The notes beneath the pieces are model-generated. The model was given only the letters and a program-made list of their open reading frames with translations, ran no database searches and was not told where the DNA came from. The position numbers and the translations under genes were made by a program. A DNA stretch of 64,000 nucleotides. Source: RGIG4576 sp964536025. GTDB taxonomy: Bacteria; Bacteroidota; Bacteroidia; Bacteroidales; Muribaculaceae. Positions within the stretch are counted from its first letter, which is position 1; the number at the start of each line of letters is the position of its first letter. Positions 52,537-60,469 of the stretch are shown piece after piece. The stretch spans positions 62,001-126,000 of the forward strand of contig CAZHXA010000002.1 of the NCBI GenBank assembly GCA_964536025.1, read 5' to 3'.

Positions 52537-52581
52537 AATAAGCAAGAGTTACAAATATTTTATTTGCAATTCTTGCTTATT
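52537..52581. terminator. Terminator between recR and the diiron regulator gene
   Basis: A 20-bp stem with two wobble positions (52537-52556 with 52562-52581) lies between convergent genes. Confidence 0.75.
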
Positions 52582-52611
52582 ATCTATAATAGATGTATAA
52601 AATATTGTTTT

Positions 52612-53577
52612 TTACGATATTTTGATGTCTTGAAGTTTTACTAATTTATTGATTATGGCATATATGGTAAGTCCTGCCGGAGTGTGAATTTGTAATTTAG
52701 ATGTGATGTTTTTACGGTGTGTAGCTACGGTGTGAACCGATAAGCATAGCGTGTCGGCTATTTCTTTGTTTGTTAATCCTCTTGCCACGCAACTTATTAT
52801 TTCAATTTCCCTTTGGCTTAAAGCTTCCAGTTTTTCTGTTTTAGAAAGTTCTTCACTTGCTGCATCATAGTCATCGTTTGATTTTTCTTTTCGTGATTTT
52901 ATGACAGCAGCTTCTTGTTTTTCAACAGCCGGAATGAAAATATTATCTTCAACAAGACAGTGAGAATTTAAGTCTTGTTCGCAATTGATTATATCAAAAA
53001 GAACGGCATTAAGCAAGTCGTTTTCTTTTTCGGGATAATATCTGATAATAATATCTTTTAATTCTTTCAATTTCTTGCTCATTCGGTAATGTTTTCCGGC
53101 AAAAGTTGAAATAGAATAGTTTTTGCATTCTTGGTTGTTGAGTAATTTTTCCACATAAGCAAAAACAGTCTTATTCTCATACTCCATGTGTCGTCTTACC
53201 TCTGTTACATATTCATCAAAGAATTTAAGAATAAAAGTAGCAACATCGTTTGGGTCAGAATAATCAATAGCATCAATTAAGCGTCGTCTTATTGTAGGCA
53301 GATTGAAGTCAAGGAAATAGGTGTGAGCCCGTTTCAAGTATTCAATGAGTGATTGCAATGATATATTTTGATAATCGTTTTCTTTGTTGCATATAAAATT
53401 GGCAACAGCCAAAAAAGTGTTTGTATCAACTCCTTGTTCTTCGCAAATCTCTTTAATATACTTATCTCCAAATCCAAGAGATATGCCAAAACGGCTCATA
53501 ACCATCAGTATAGAGCTGTTGTCATCAATTAAATCCCTCATGCGGTTTGAGGGTAGATATTTTTTAATGCTATCCAT
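52612..53577 (-). CDS. Transcriptional regulator fusing a YtfE/RIC-like diiron (hemerythrin-type) domain to a LuxR helix-turn-helix
   Basis: The 321-residue protein joins three parts. Residues 1-60 resemble the ScdA/DUF542 N-terminal domain (SRFGISLGFGDKYIKEICEE), but its usual Cys pair is absent. Residues 75-215 are a helical bundle with H85, H130-x3-E134, H163 and H206-x3-E210, the same order and nearly the same spacing as the six diiron ligands of E. coli YtfE. Residues 250-321 are a LuxR-type helix-turn-helix (LSQREIEIISCVARGLTNKE, LCLSVHTVATHRKNI). It should bind DNA under control of a diiron centre that could sense NO, O2, superoxide or iron. The ATG at 53577 is preferred over an upstream TTG. 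Its promoter mirrors that of the divergent operon at 53754. Confidence 0.85.
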   Translation of the reverse strand: MDSIKKYLPSNRMRDLIDDNSSILMVMSRFGISLGFGDKYIKEICEEQGVDTNTFLAVANFICNKENDYQNISLQSLIEYLKRAHTYFLDFNLPTIRRRLIDAIDYSDPNDVATFILKFFDEYVTEVRRHMEYENKTVFAYVEKLLNNQECKNYSISTFAGKHYRMSKKLKELKDIIIRYYPEKENDLLNAVLFDIINCEQDLNSHCLVEDNIFIPAVEKQEAAVIKSRKEKSNDDYDAASEELSKTEKLEALSQREIEIISCVARGLTNKEIADTLCLSVHTVATHRKNITSKLQIHTPAGLTIYAIINKLVKLQDIKIS

Positions 53578-53599
53578 CAGACTTATGTGCTTTTGCAAG

Positions 53600-53641
53600 C
53601 AAAATTATCGTGAAAAGCGATACCAGGCAATACCTAAAAAT
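53600..53641 (-). promoter_or_regulatory. Promoter of the diiron-LuxR regulator gene with shared ATTTTTRGGTATTG motif
   Basis: Minus-strand ATTTTTAGGTATTG (53628-53641), whose final TTG is the -33 element, then 20 bases and TAATTTTG (53600-53607). The same layout is found on the plus strand at 53678-53719. Confidence 0.75.
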
Positions 53642-53677
53642 AATGAAAATCAACTTAATTTTTACTTAAAAATCGTG

Positions 53678-53719
53678 ATTTTTGGGTATTGTGTAACCCT
53701 TATTTCAAGCGTACTTTTG
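53678..53719 (+). promoter_or_regulatory. Promoter of the heme-enzyme operon with shared ATTTTTRGGTATTG motif
   Basis: ATTTTTGGGTATTG (53678-53691), whose final TTG is the -33 element, 20 bases, then TACTTTTG (53712-53719). The 14-mer matches the divergent promoter in 13 positions. Confidence 0.78.
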
Positions 53720-53753
53720 CGTAGCTAAAAATAAATTCAATAAGCATATAAAT

Positions 53754-55046
53754 ATGAGAAAAGTATTGTTATTTGTTATCTGTGTGGTAATATGTTGTTT
53801 GGGTATGCAAGCTGCAAATAATCAAGATACAGTATTGGTTGAGAAAAAATCGCGATTGACGATAGGTGGTTATGGTGAGGCTGTTATGACTCGTAATTTC
53901 TTTAGCGATAAATATTTACGTTATACCGATGCCGAAACTTATAAAAATGATAATAGTCATGGACGTTTTGATATTCCTCATGTTGTAATTTATTTGGGAT
54001 ATGACTTTGGTAAAGGGTGGTCGATGGGGACTGAAATAGAATTTGAACACGGAGGTACTGAAAGTGCAGTTGAAATAGAAGAAGAGGAAGCCGGAGAATA
54101 TGAATCGGAAGTTGAACGTGGGGGAGAAGTGGCTCTCGAGCAATTTTGGATACAAAAAACTTTTTCTCGTGCGTTGAATTTACGTATGGGTCATATTGTA
54201 GTGCCTGTAGGAGCAACTAATCAGCATCACATGCCTACCGAATTTTTTACAGTTTATCGTCCGGAAGGAGAAAATACCATAATGCCTTGTACATGGCATG
54301 AAACCGGAGTCAGCTTGTGGGGTAATGTAGGAAAATGGAGATATGAAGTGCAATTTCTTCCCGGTCTTGATTCCGACCGTTTCGGTCGTCAAGGTTGGGT
54401 GCATGATGGTGCCGGAAGCCCTTATGAATTTAAAATTGCCAATTCTTATGCCGGAGCTTTTCGTGTAGATAATTATTCTGTGCCGGGTTTGACCCTTTCT
54501 TTGAGTGGTTATGTGGGCAATACATTTAAAAACACATTAAGTGCTACCGATAATGCTAAATATAAAGATGTGAAAGGTACAGTAGCCATAGGAGCATTTG
54601 ATTTTAGATATAATGCACATAATGTGGTTGTTAGAGGGAACTTTGATTATGGACATTTGAGCGATTCCGAAATGATAACAAAGTTCAATATGGCGATGAG
54701 AAAGGATTCTCCTTCTCCAAAGCAAGCAGTAGCTTCAGATGCTATTGCAATGGGTGTGGAAGCAGGATATGATGTATTGTCATTGATGAAAGGACTCAAG
54801 GCAAATAATCAAAAATTATATGTCTTCGGTCGCTATGAATATTATGATTCAATGTATAAAATCGAGGGCAGTGTTCAAGATTATAAGTGGTGCGGTCGTC
54901 AACGTGTGGCTGCCGGCTTGAATTATTTCCCAATGAAGGATATTGTGATAAAAGGAGAATACAGCATAGGTTTGCTTGATAAAAGATATAACAATGAACC
55001 ATCGGTGTCTATCGGAGTGGCTTATTCAGGTTTCTTTACGAAATAA
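53754..55046 (+). CDS. Outer-membrane porin-like beta-barrel
   Basis: The 430-residue product has a signal peptide ending GMQAANN and then RLTIGGYGEAVMTRNFF, a segment typical of porins of Bacteroidota. Alternating strands run to the C-terminus, which ends SIGVAYSGFFTK. An acidic stretch (EIEEEEAGEYESEVE, about 105-120) probably forms a periplasmic or surface loop and could bind cations. As first gene of the operon it may admit a substrate for the imelysin or di-heme proteins. No exact family assigned. Confidence 0.72.
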   Translation: MRKVLLFVICVVICCLGMQAANNQDTVLVEKKSRLTIGGYGEAVMTRNFFSDKYLRYTDAETYKNDNSHGRFDIPHVVIYLGYDFGKGWSMGTEIEFEHGGTESAVEIEEEEAGEYESEVERGGEVALEQFWIQKTFSRALNLRMGHIVVPVGATNQHHMPTEFFTVYRPEGENTIMPCTWHETGVSLWGNVGKWRYEVQFLPGLDSDRFGRQGWVHDGAGSPYEFKIANSYAGAFRVDNYSVPGLTLSLSGYVGNTFKNTLSATDNAKYKDVKGTVAIGAFDFRYNAHNVVVRGNFDYGHLSDSEMITKFNMAMRKDSPSPKQAVASDAIAMGVEAGYDVLSLMKGLKANNQKLYVFGRYEYYDSMYKIEGSVQDYKWCGRQRVAAGLNYFPMKDIVIKGEYSIGLLDKRYNNEPSVSIGVAYSGFFTK

Positions 55047-55074
55047 CATAAACAAATAAAATTATAAATTAAAG

Positions 55075-56247
55075 ATGAAAAACTATTTGAAGTTTCCATT
55101 GTATTTGCTTTGCGGTGCAATGATGGCAACAGGTGTAGTTGCATGTAGTGATGACGATGACAACTCAGTTGAAGCTCCGCTTTCGAAAAAAGAGTTGATG
55201 TTTAAGGAAGCAATGACTCCTTATGTAAACAATACAGTGATTCCTACTTATAAAGGTATGGCAGATAATGCAATACTTATGGCAGAAGAATGTGCAAATA
55301 TGCTTGAAGCTTTCGAGAATGGAACGCTTACATCAGAAATGGTGAAAAAAGCGGGAAAATATTGGAATGAAAGCCGTGCTTATTGGGAAAAAAGTGAAGC
55401 ATTCTTGTATGGTGCTGCTGCCGATTATAATATCGACCCACATATCGACTCCTGGCCTTTGGATAAGAATGCAATGGATGATTTATTGGTTGATTTGAGA
55501 GCGGGTAAATCATGGTCTATCGACAATAATGCAGGTTATGGCTTGTTAGGATTCCATGCTGTTGAATATATGTTGTTTGAACTAAGCGAAGATGGCGGAA
55601 CCTCTCTTACTCATAACTTGAATTATAAAAAGGAAGAATTGGTATATTTGACAACCGTTGCCGATGATTTAAGAAATCAATGTATTCTTCTTGAAGCTTC
55701 TTGGGCAGGTATTGACAATATCTCTGAAGAAAAACAAAATATTCTTGAAGAAGCAGAACTTGAACCATCTTATAATTATGGTTGGGCTATGATTAATGCA
55801 AGTCAAGGTGGTAGTATTTACAAAACTTATCAAGAAGCAGCCGAAGACTTGATACAAGGTTGTATTGATATTGCCGATGAGGTAGGAAATACTAAAATAG
55901 GTCGTCCTGCAAACGGGTCTTCTGAAGAAGATAAGAATTATATCGAATCTCCTTACAGTTTAAATTCTATTACTGACTTCGTTGATAATATCAAGAGTAT
56001 TCAAAATGCTTATCAAGGAAGTAATACAGGCGATGCTTCAATTAGCGATTATATCAAGGAAGTGAATCCTGCACTTGATGCAAAAGTTAGGGAGCAAATT
56101 CTTAAATCAATTGCAGCTATACAAGCTATTCCTGAACCATTTGCAAAAAGTGCAACCGGAGTTGAAGCTGATAAAGCTGTAACTGTAGTAGGTACTGATT
56201 TAGTAGATGTCTTGGAAGAAGTAATGACAGAATTGTCAAAGGATTAA
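55075..56247 (+). CDS. Imelysin-family (peptidase M75-like) lipoprotein
   Basis: The 390-residue product has a lipoprotein signal ending VVACSDDDD (Cys24). The helical body has the imelysin marks: YWNESRAYWEKSEAFLYG, IDSWPLDKNAM and the GxHxxE motif as GFHAVEYMLFE (H161, E164), then a second repeat near SPYSLNSITDF. Imelysin proteins such as IrpA and EfeO bind iron or heme in the envelope and are iron-regulated in several species. It follows the barrel gene after 28 bases and precedes a di-heme oxidoreductase gene, a pairing known for irpA-type loci. Confidence 0.88.
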   Translation: MKNYLKFPLYLLCGAMMATGVVACSDDDDNSVEAPLSKKELMFKEAMTPYVNNTVIPTYKGMADNAILMAEECANMLEAFENGTLTSEMVKKAGKYWNESRAYWEKSEAFLYGAAADYNIDPHIDSWPLDKNAMDDLLVDLRAGKSWSIDNNAGYGLLGFHAVEYMLFELSEDGGTSLTHNLNYKKEELVYLTTVADDLRNQCILLEASWAGIDNISEEKQNILEEAELEPSYNYGWAMINASQGGSIYKTYQEAAEDLIQGCIDIADEVGNTKIGRPANGSSEEDKNYIESPYSLNSITDFVDNIKSIQNAYQGSNTGDASISDYIKEVNPALDAKVREQILKSIAAIQAIPEPFAKSATGVEADKAVTVVGTDLVDVLEEVMTELSKD

Positions 56248-56270
56248 AGCATAATAAAAGCTTTTTTAAT

Positions 56271-56307
56271 AACTGTTTGGAGTATTAAGCCGATACTTCA
56301 AGCAGTT
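56271..56307 (+). terminator. Hairpin between the imelysin and di-heme oxidoreductase genes
   Basis: A 15-bp stem with two G-U pairs (56271-56285 with 56293-56307) is followed by TTTAAATAT. It may partly terminate or protect the upstream mRNA. Confidence 0.55.
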
Positions 56308-56348
56308 TTAAATATAAAAACCAATTGCTTAATATATAAATTGTTATT

Positions 56349-57986
56349 ATGAATAAATATTTTTATCTTTTTGCTCTAATCATTTCATTGGGTTTGGTTT
56401 CTTGTGATGATGATAATAATGTAAATATAGATAAACCCACAACAGCAGAATTACCTGAATGGTATTATACAGGTGGTAAGTTAGGAACAACATATCTTGC
56501 GACTTATAATGCTTATGAACAACCTACTCCTGCTGTTGAAATGTCGGGAATGTATCAATCGTTTAAAAAGGGTGAAGCTTTATTTGAAAAACCATTTATG
56601 ACTAATCATGAAGGTGTAAGAAAGGGCTTGGGACCGGTGTATATAAGAACATCTTGTATGCATTGTCACCCGGGTTATGGACATGGTAAGAGAGTTGAAG
56701 CAGGTTCGTTTAAGACAACTGATATAGGCAACGGATGTTTGCTTGTAGTTTATACTCCCGATAACGATTCTTATGTATCATGGCTTGCTGGTATGCCTCA
56801 AGGACATGCTGTAGCTCCGTTTAAGGCTCCAATCGATGAAAGTAAAATCGAAGTTAAATGGTTGAGTTATGTGGATGAATGGGGTAATAAATTCCCTGAT
56901 GGAGAAACTTATGAATTGCAATATCCTGAGGTTACAATGCCTAAAGAAGCCGTTTATGTAGTATCACAAGGTTATACCATACCTAAAGATTATGTAGTGA
57001 AATTGGAATCTACTATCGGTATATATGGAACAGGTTTGCTTGATGCAATCGATGATGATGTACTAAAAGCGGAGTATAAAAAGCAAGAAGAAGACAATTT
57101 CCTTCCTAATGGTCTTAATCCTGCATTCTTTAAAGATGGTGAATGGGTAAGTCAATACAGTAATAGTTTGCAAGGAGATGGAACAAAATATGCTCGTCGT
57201 TATACATATGCATTAAGTCGTGGTCCGTTGCAAGATGCTGCCGGAGCCAATGCAATATGGAATATTACAAATGTTACACGCAGTGACCGACGCTATCATT
57301 ATCTTGATGCAGCCGGGACTTATGCTGAATATTCATCAAAGGATGCCGATGTGCAAGCAGGATTTGAAGCATATATAGCTAAAGTAGACCCTAAAAAAGA
57401 ACATGCTTCGTGGTGGGAAGGTACAATGGAAGAGAGAATTAAGGCTTATCTTACAGCAAAAGAACTTCCTGTGGAAATGACCAATGAAGAATATACCGAT
57501 TTGATGGTATGGCATAGAGGTCTTGCTGTTCCGGCAGCAAGAAACGTTAATGATGAAGATGTTTTGAAAGGTAAAGATTTATTTGAACAAATAGGTTGTG
57601 CTTATTGTCATAAACCATCTTGGATAACTGGTAGCGACGAAATAAGAGACCCGGCTAAATTCTTTACTTCCAATGACCAATTACCTCGTTATCCTAATCA
57701 AAAAATTTGGCCTTATAGCGATATGATTCAACATAAGTTGTTTATGGAGAATGATATAAGAACCGGTTGGTGTCGCACAACTCCGCTTTGGGGACGTGGC
57801 TTGCATCAAAAGTGTACCGGTTCAATTACTGCCGATCGCTTGCATGATTGTCGTGCCCGTACTACTATGGAAGCTATTATGTGGCACGGAAATGTGCAAA
57901 GTGATGCACGCAAGAGCGTGGAAAAATTCCGTGAATTATCTAAGGCCGAACGTGATGCAGTAGTGAAGTTTATAGATTCAATTTAA
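56349..57986 (+). CDS. Di-heme oxidoreductase (DHOR) family lipoprotein
   Basis: The 545-residue product has a lipoprotein signal ending LVSCDDD (Cys19). Two CXXCH heme-c sites are seen: CMHCH at 103-107 and CAYCH at 417-421. Other DHOR-like segments are EALFEKPF, GLGPVYIRTSCMHCHPGYG, RTTPLWGRGLHQ, HDCRARTTMEAIMWHG and KAERDAVVKFI. The family, earlier called thiol oxidoreductase, is an envelope heme enzyme of uncertain substrate, distantly like MauG/peroxidases. Covalent heme would be attached by the CcsBA protein encoded next. Confidence 0.88.
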   Translation: MNKYFYLFALIISLGLVSCDDDNNVNIDKPTTAELPEWYYTGGKLGTTYLATYNAYEQPTPAVEMSGMYQSFKKGEALFEKPFMTNHEGVRKGLGPVYIRTSCMHCHPGYGHGKRVEAGSFKTTDIGNGCLLVVYTPDNDSYVSWLAGMPQGHAVAPFKAPIDESKIEVKWLSYVDEWGNKFPDGETYELQYPEVTMPKEAVYVVSQGYTIPKDYVVKLESTIGIYGTGLLDAIDDDVLKAEYKKQEEDNFLPNGLNPAFFKDGEWVSQYSNSLQGDGTKYARRYTYALSRGPLQDAAGANAIWNITNVTRSDRRYHYLDAAGTYAEYSSKDADVQAGFEAYIAKVDPKKEHASWWEGTMEERIKAYLTAKELPVEMTNEEYTDLMVWHRGLAVPAARNVNDEDVLKGKDLFEQIGCAYCHKPSWITGSDEIRDPAKFFTSNDQLPRYPNQKIWPYSDMIQHKLFMENDIRTGWCRTTPLWGRGLHQKCTGSITADRLHDCRARTTMEAIMWHGNVQSDARKSVEKFRELSKAERDAVVKFIDSI

Positions 57987-58038
57987 TTAATACATTGTGG
58001 TTAAAACAGCCACTTTTCTTTACTCATAAGCGAATTTT

Positions 58039-58084
58039 GAATTATCATTTCCCTTAATAAAAACATTTGGGGGAATGATAATTC
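58039..58084 (+). other. Intercistronic hairpin upstream of ccsBA
   Basis: A 15-bp stem with one G-U pair (58039-58053 with 58070-58084) lies between the di-heme enzyme and ccsBA genes. It is not followed by a T run, so mRNA stability or processing is more likely than termination. Confidence 0.5.
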
Positions 58085-58108
58085 TTGATATATATAAAGT
58101 TTTAAAAT

Positions 58109-60334
58109 ATGCTGATAAAAACATTGAAATATTTGTCGTTTGGTTTGCTTGCATTGGTCGTGTGTATATTAATGATAGCTACGGTAGTTGAAAAACTATT
58201 TGGAAGCGAATTTGCAATGGCACACATCTATGGTTCATTTCCAATGTTGGTTTTATGGGGGGGGATGACAATTTCTTCAATATGCTATTTGGTAAAAAGG
58301 GAAATATATAAGAAATATGTAACATTGGGTGTACATTTCTCTTTTGTTCTTATCTTACTTGGTGCTTTAACTACGCATATGTCTGGAAAACAGGGTGTTT
58401 TGCATTTAAGAATAGGAGAATTGGCTGTTGCTGAATTTATTCAGTCCGATAGTGTGAAGTGTAGTTTGCCATTTGCTATTAGCCTTGAGGATTTTGAATT
58501 GAAATATTATACCGGAACGCAAGCTCCTATGGATTATGTCAGTTCTATAAAAATTATTGATGGAGATGACGTAACAATAGGAACAGTGTCGATGAATAAA
58601 ATTTTTATTTATAAGGATTATCGTTTTTATCAGTCGGGGTATGATAACGACCGACAAGGTTCCGTGTTGTCGGTTTCCTATGACCCTTATGGAATAGCTG
58701 TTACTTACTTAGGCTATATATTGATGTTTGTTTCATTTATTCTGTTCTTTTTCATGAAAAAAACTGACTTTAAAAGTTTGCTGAACCATCCGTTATTAAA
58801 ACGTGTTTTTGTATTTTTGTTGTTTTTTCTTGGCAACTACTGTGCTGTGGTAGCTTCAGAACGTCCGGCGACTTTACCTAAATCGGTTGCCGAAGAATTT
58901 TGCGATATATATGTTTATTATAACGACCGAATATGTCCTTTACAGACCCTTGCAAGAGATTTTACCATGAAACTGTATGGTAAAACGTCTTATAAAGGTC
59001 TTTCGGCAGAACAAGTTCTTACAGGATGTTTTTTTTATTATGATGAATGGAAAAACGAACCTATGATAAAAATTAACGGTGATAAAGTAAGCGAATTTTT
59101 AGGTATTGATGGAACTTTTGCAAAATTGGTCGATTTTGTCGATGCTGACGGTTATAAATTAGATAAAGTATTACCTGATAACCGATATGTCAAAATTAGG
59201 CAAAATGTGGAAAGTGCAAATGAAAAATTCAACCTTGTGAGCATGCTTACAACAGGCTCTTTGTTGAAAATTTATCCATATAAATCGAGTGATGCCGATG
59301 TGGCTGTTTGGTATTCGCTTGTTGATAAATTACCGGCAGATATGCCTACTGAACAATGGGCTTTTATACGCAATAGCATGAATTATGTTGCCGAAAAAGT
59401 TGCAATGAACGATATTGATGCAATGTCGCAATTATTTTTAAAGATTAAGAAATATCAAGAACGTGAATGTGGAGAAGATATCCCGACGAAGATGAAATTT
59501 AAGGCAGAAAAGGTTTATAATGGCGTAAATAACAATAAACCTGTGGCTATTTTGTGCATTTCTATTGGTTTGATTGCTTTTGTGCTATATTGTAAAAAAC
59601 TTGCGAATAATAAAGTGAATATGCCCCGTTTGATTAAATTATTGTTTCATTTTATATTGATTTTGGTCTTCATTTATATAACAGGAAACATTCTTTTGAG
59701 GTGGGTAATATGTGGTCATGTACCATTGTCTAACGGACACGAAACAATGCAATTCATGTCATGGTGTTGCTCGTTGTTTACAATCCTTATGTTGCGTCGT
59801 TTTGTATTGGCTTTACCTTTCGGTATGCTTTTATGCGGTCTTACATTAATGGTGTCGGTGATGGGTGAAAGCAATCCGCAAATTACGCAACTTATGCCTG
59901 TCTTGCAATCTCCGTTGCTAAGTGTGCATGTAGTGCTTGTCATGATATCTTATTCTTTATTTGCATTCATGATGCTTAATGGAATTACGGCTGTAATATT
60001 GAAATTGACATCTTCATCAAGCGATAGAATAGAATATCTTCACGTAATAAGCAAGATAATGTTATATCCTGCTGTATTTACTATTGCAATAGGTATATTT
60101 ATAGGTGCAATATGGGCTAATGTATCATGGGGACGCTATTGGGGGTGGGACCCTAAAGAGGTGTGGGCTTTGGTTACAATGCTTGTTTATGCTTTTTTAT
60201 TTCATGCAACGTCAATACCTAAATTGCGGGGAACAATGTTCTTTCATTGGTACTGTATAATAGCTTTTTTCTGTGTATTGATTACTTATTTTGGAGTAAA
60301 TTTCGTTTTAGGCGGTTTACATAGTTACGCATAA
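58109..60334 (+). CDS. ccsBA: Cytochrome c biogenesis protein CcsBA (ResB-CcsA fusion)
   Basis: The 741-residue inner-membrane protein carries heme out and ligates it to CXXCH motifs (system II). The N-terminal half is ResB/CcsB-like with helices near the start (SFGLLALVVCILMIATVV, LGVHFSFVLILLGAL) and a large periplasmic part. The C-terminal half is CcsA with the WWD signature WGRYWGWDPKEVWALV (about residue 672), preceded by SNGHETMQFMSW and followed by FLFHATSIP, which carry candidate heme-ligand His. It is the last gene of the operon and likely serves the di-heme oxidoreductase and perhaps other cytochromes. Confidence 0.93.
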   Translation: MLIKTLKYLSFGLLALVVCILMIATVVEKLFGSEFAMAHIYGSFPMLVLWGGMTISSICYLVKREIYKKYVTLGVHFSFVLILLGALTTHMSGKQGVLHLRIGELAVAEFIQSDSVKCSLPFAISLEDFELKYYTGTQAPMDYVSSIKIIDGDDVTIGTVSMNKIFIYKDYRFYQSGYDNDRQGSVLSVSYDPYGIAVTYLGYILMFVSFILFFFMKKTDFKSLLNHPLLKRVFVFLLFFLGNYCAVVASERPATLPKSVAEEFCDIYVYYNDRICPLQTLARDFTMKLYGKTSYKGLSAEQVLTGCFFYYDEWKNEPMIKINGDKVSEFLGIDGTFAKLVDFVDADGYKLDKVLPDNRYVKIRQNVESANEKFNLVSMLTTGSLLKIYPYKSSDADVAVWYSLVDKLPADMPTEQWAFIRNSMNYVAEKVAMNDIDAMSQLFLKIKKYQERECGEDIPTKMKFKAEKVYNGVNNNKPVAILCISIGLIAFVLYCKKLANNKVNMPRLIKLLFHFILILVFIYITGNILLRWVICGHVPLSNGHETMQFMSWCCSLFTILMLRRFVLALPFGMLLCGLTLMVSVMGESNPQITQLMPVLQSPLLSVHVVLVMISYSLFAFMMLNGITAVILKLTSSSSDRIEYLHVISKIMLYPAVFTIAIGIFIGAIWANVSWGRYWGWDPKEVWALVTMLVYAFLFHATSIPKLRGTMFFHWYCIIAFFCVLITYFGVNFVLGGLHSYA

Positions 60335-60351
60335 TTGAAGAAATATAAAAA

Positions 60352-60404
60352 AATGATGTGCCGAATATATTGACAATGAATATATGTTGGCACATCATTC
60401 TTTG
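60352..60404. terminator. Terminator between ccsBA and katA
   Basis: An 11-bp stem (60352-60362 with 60389-60399), with a further inner AATATAT/ATATAT pairing, lies between convergent genes. Confidence 0.75.
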
Positions 60405-60469
60405 TTTAAGTTGAAATATTAATATATATCACTTTTTGTGATAAATTATGGCGAAATATGATGTGATAT

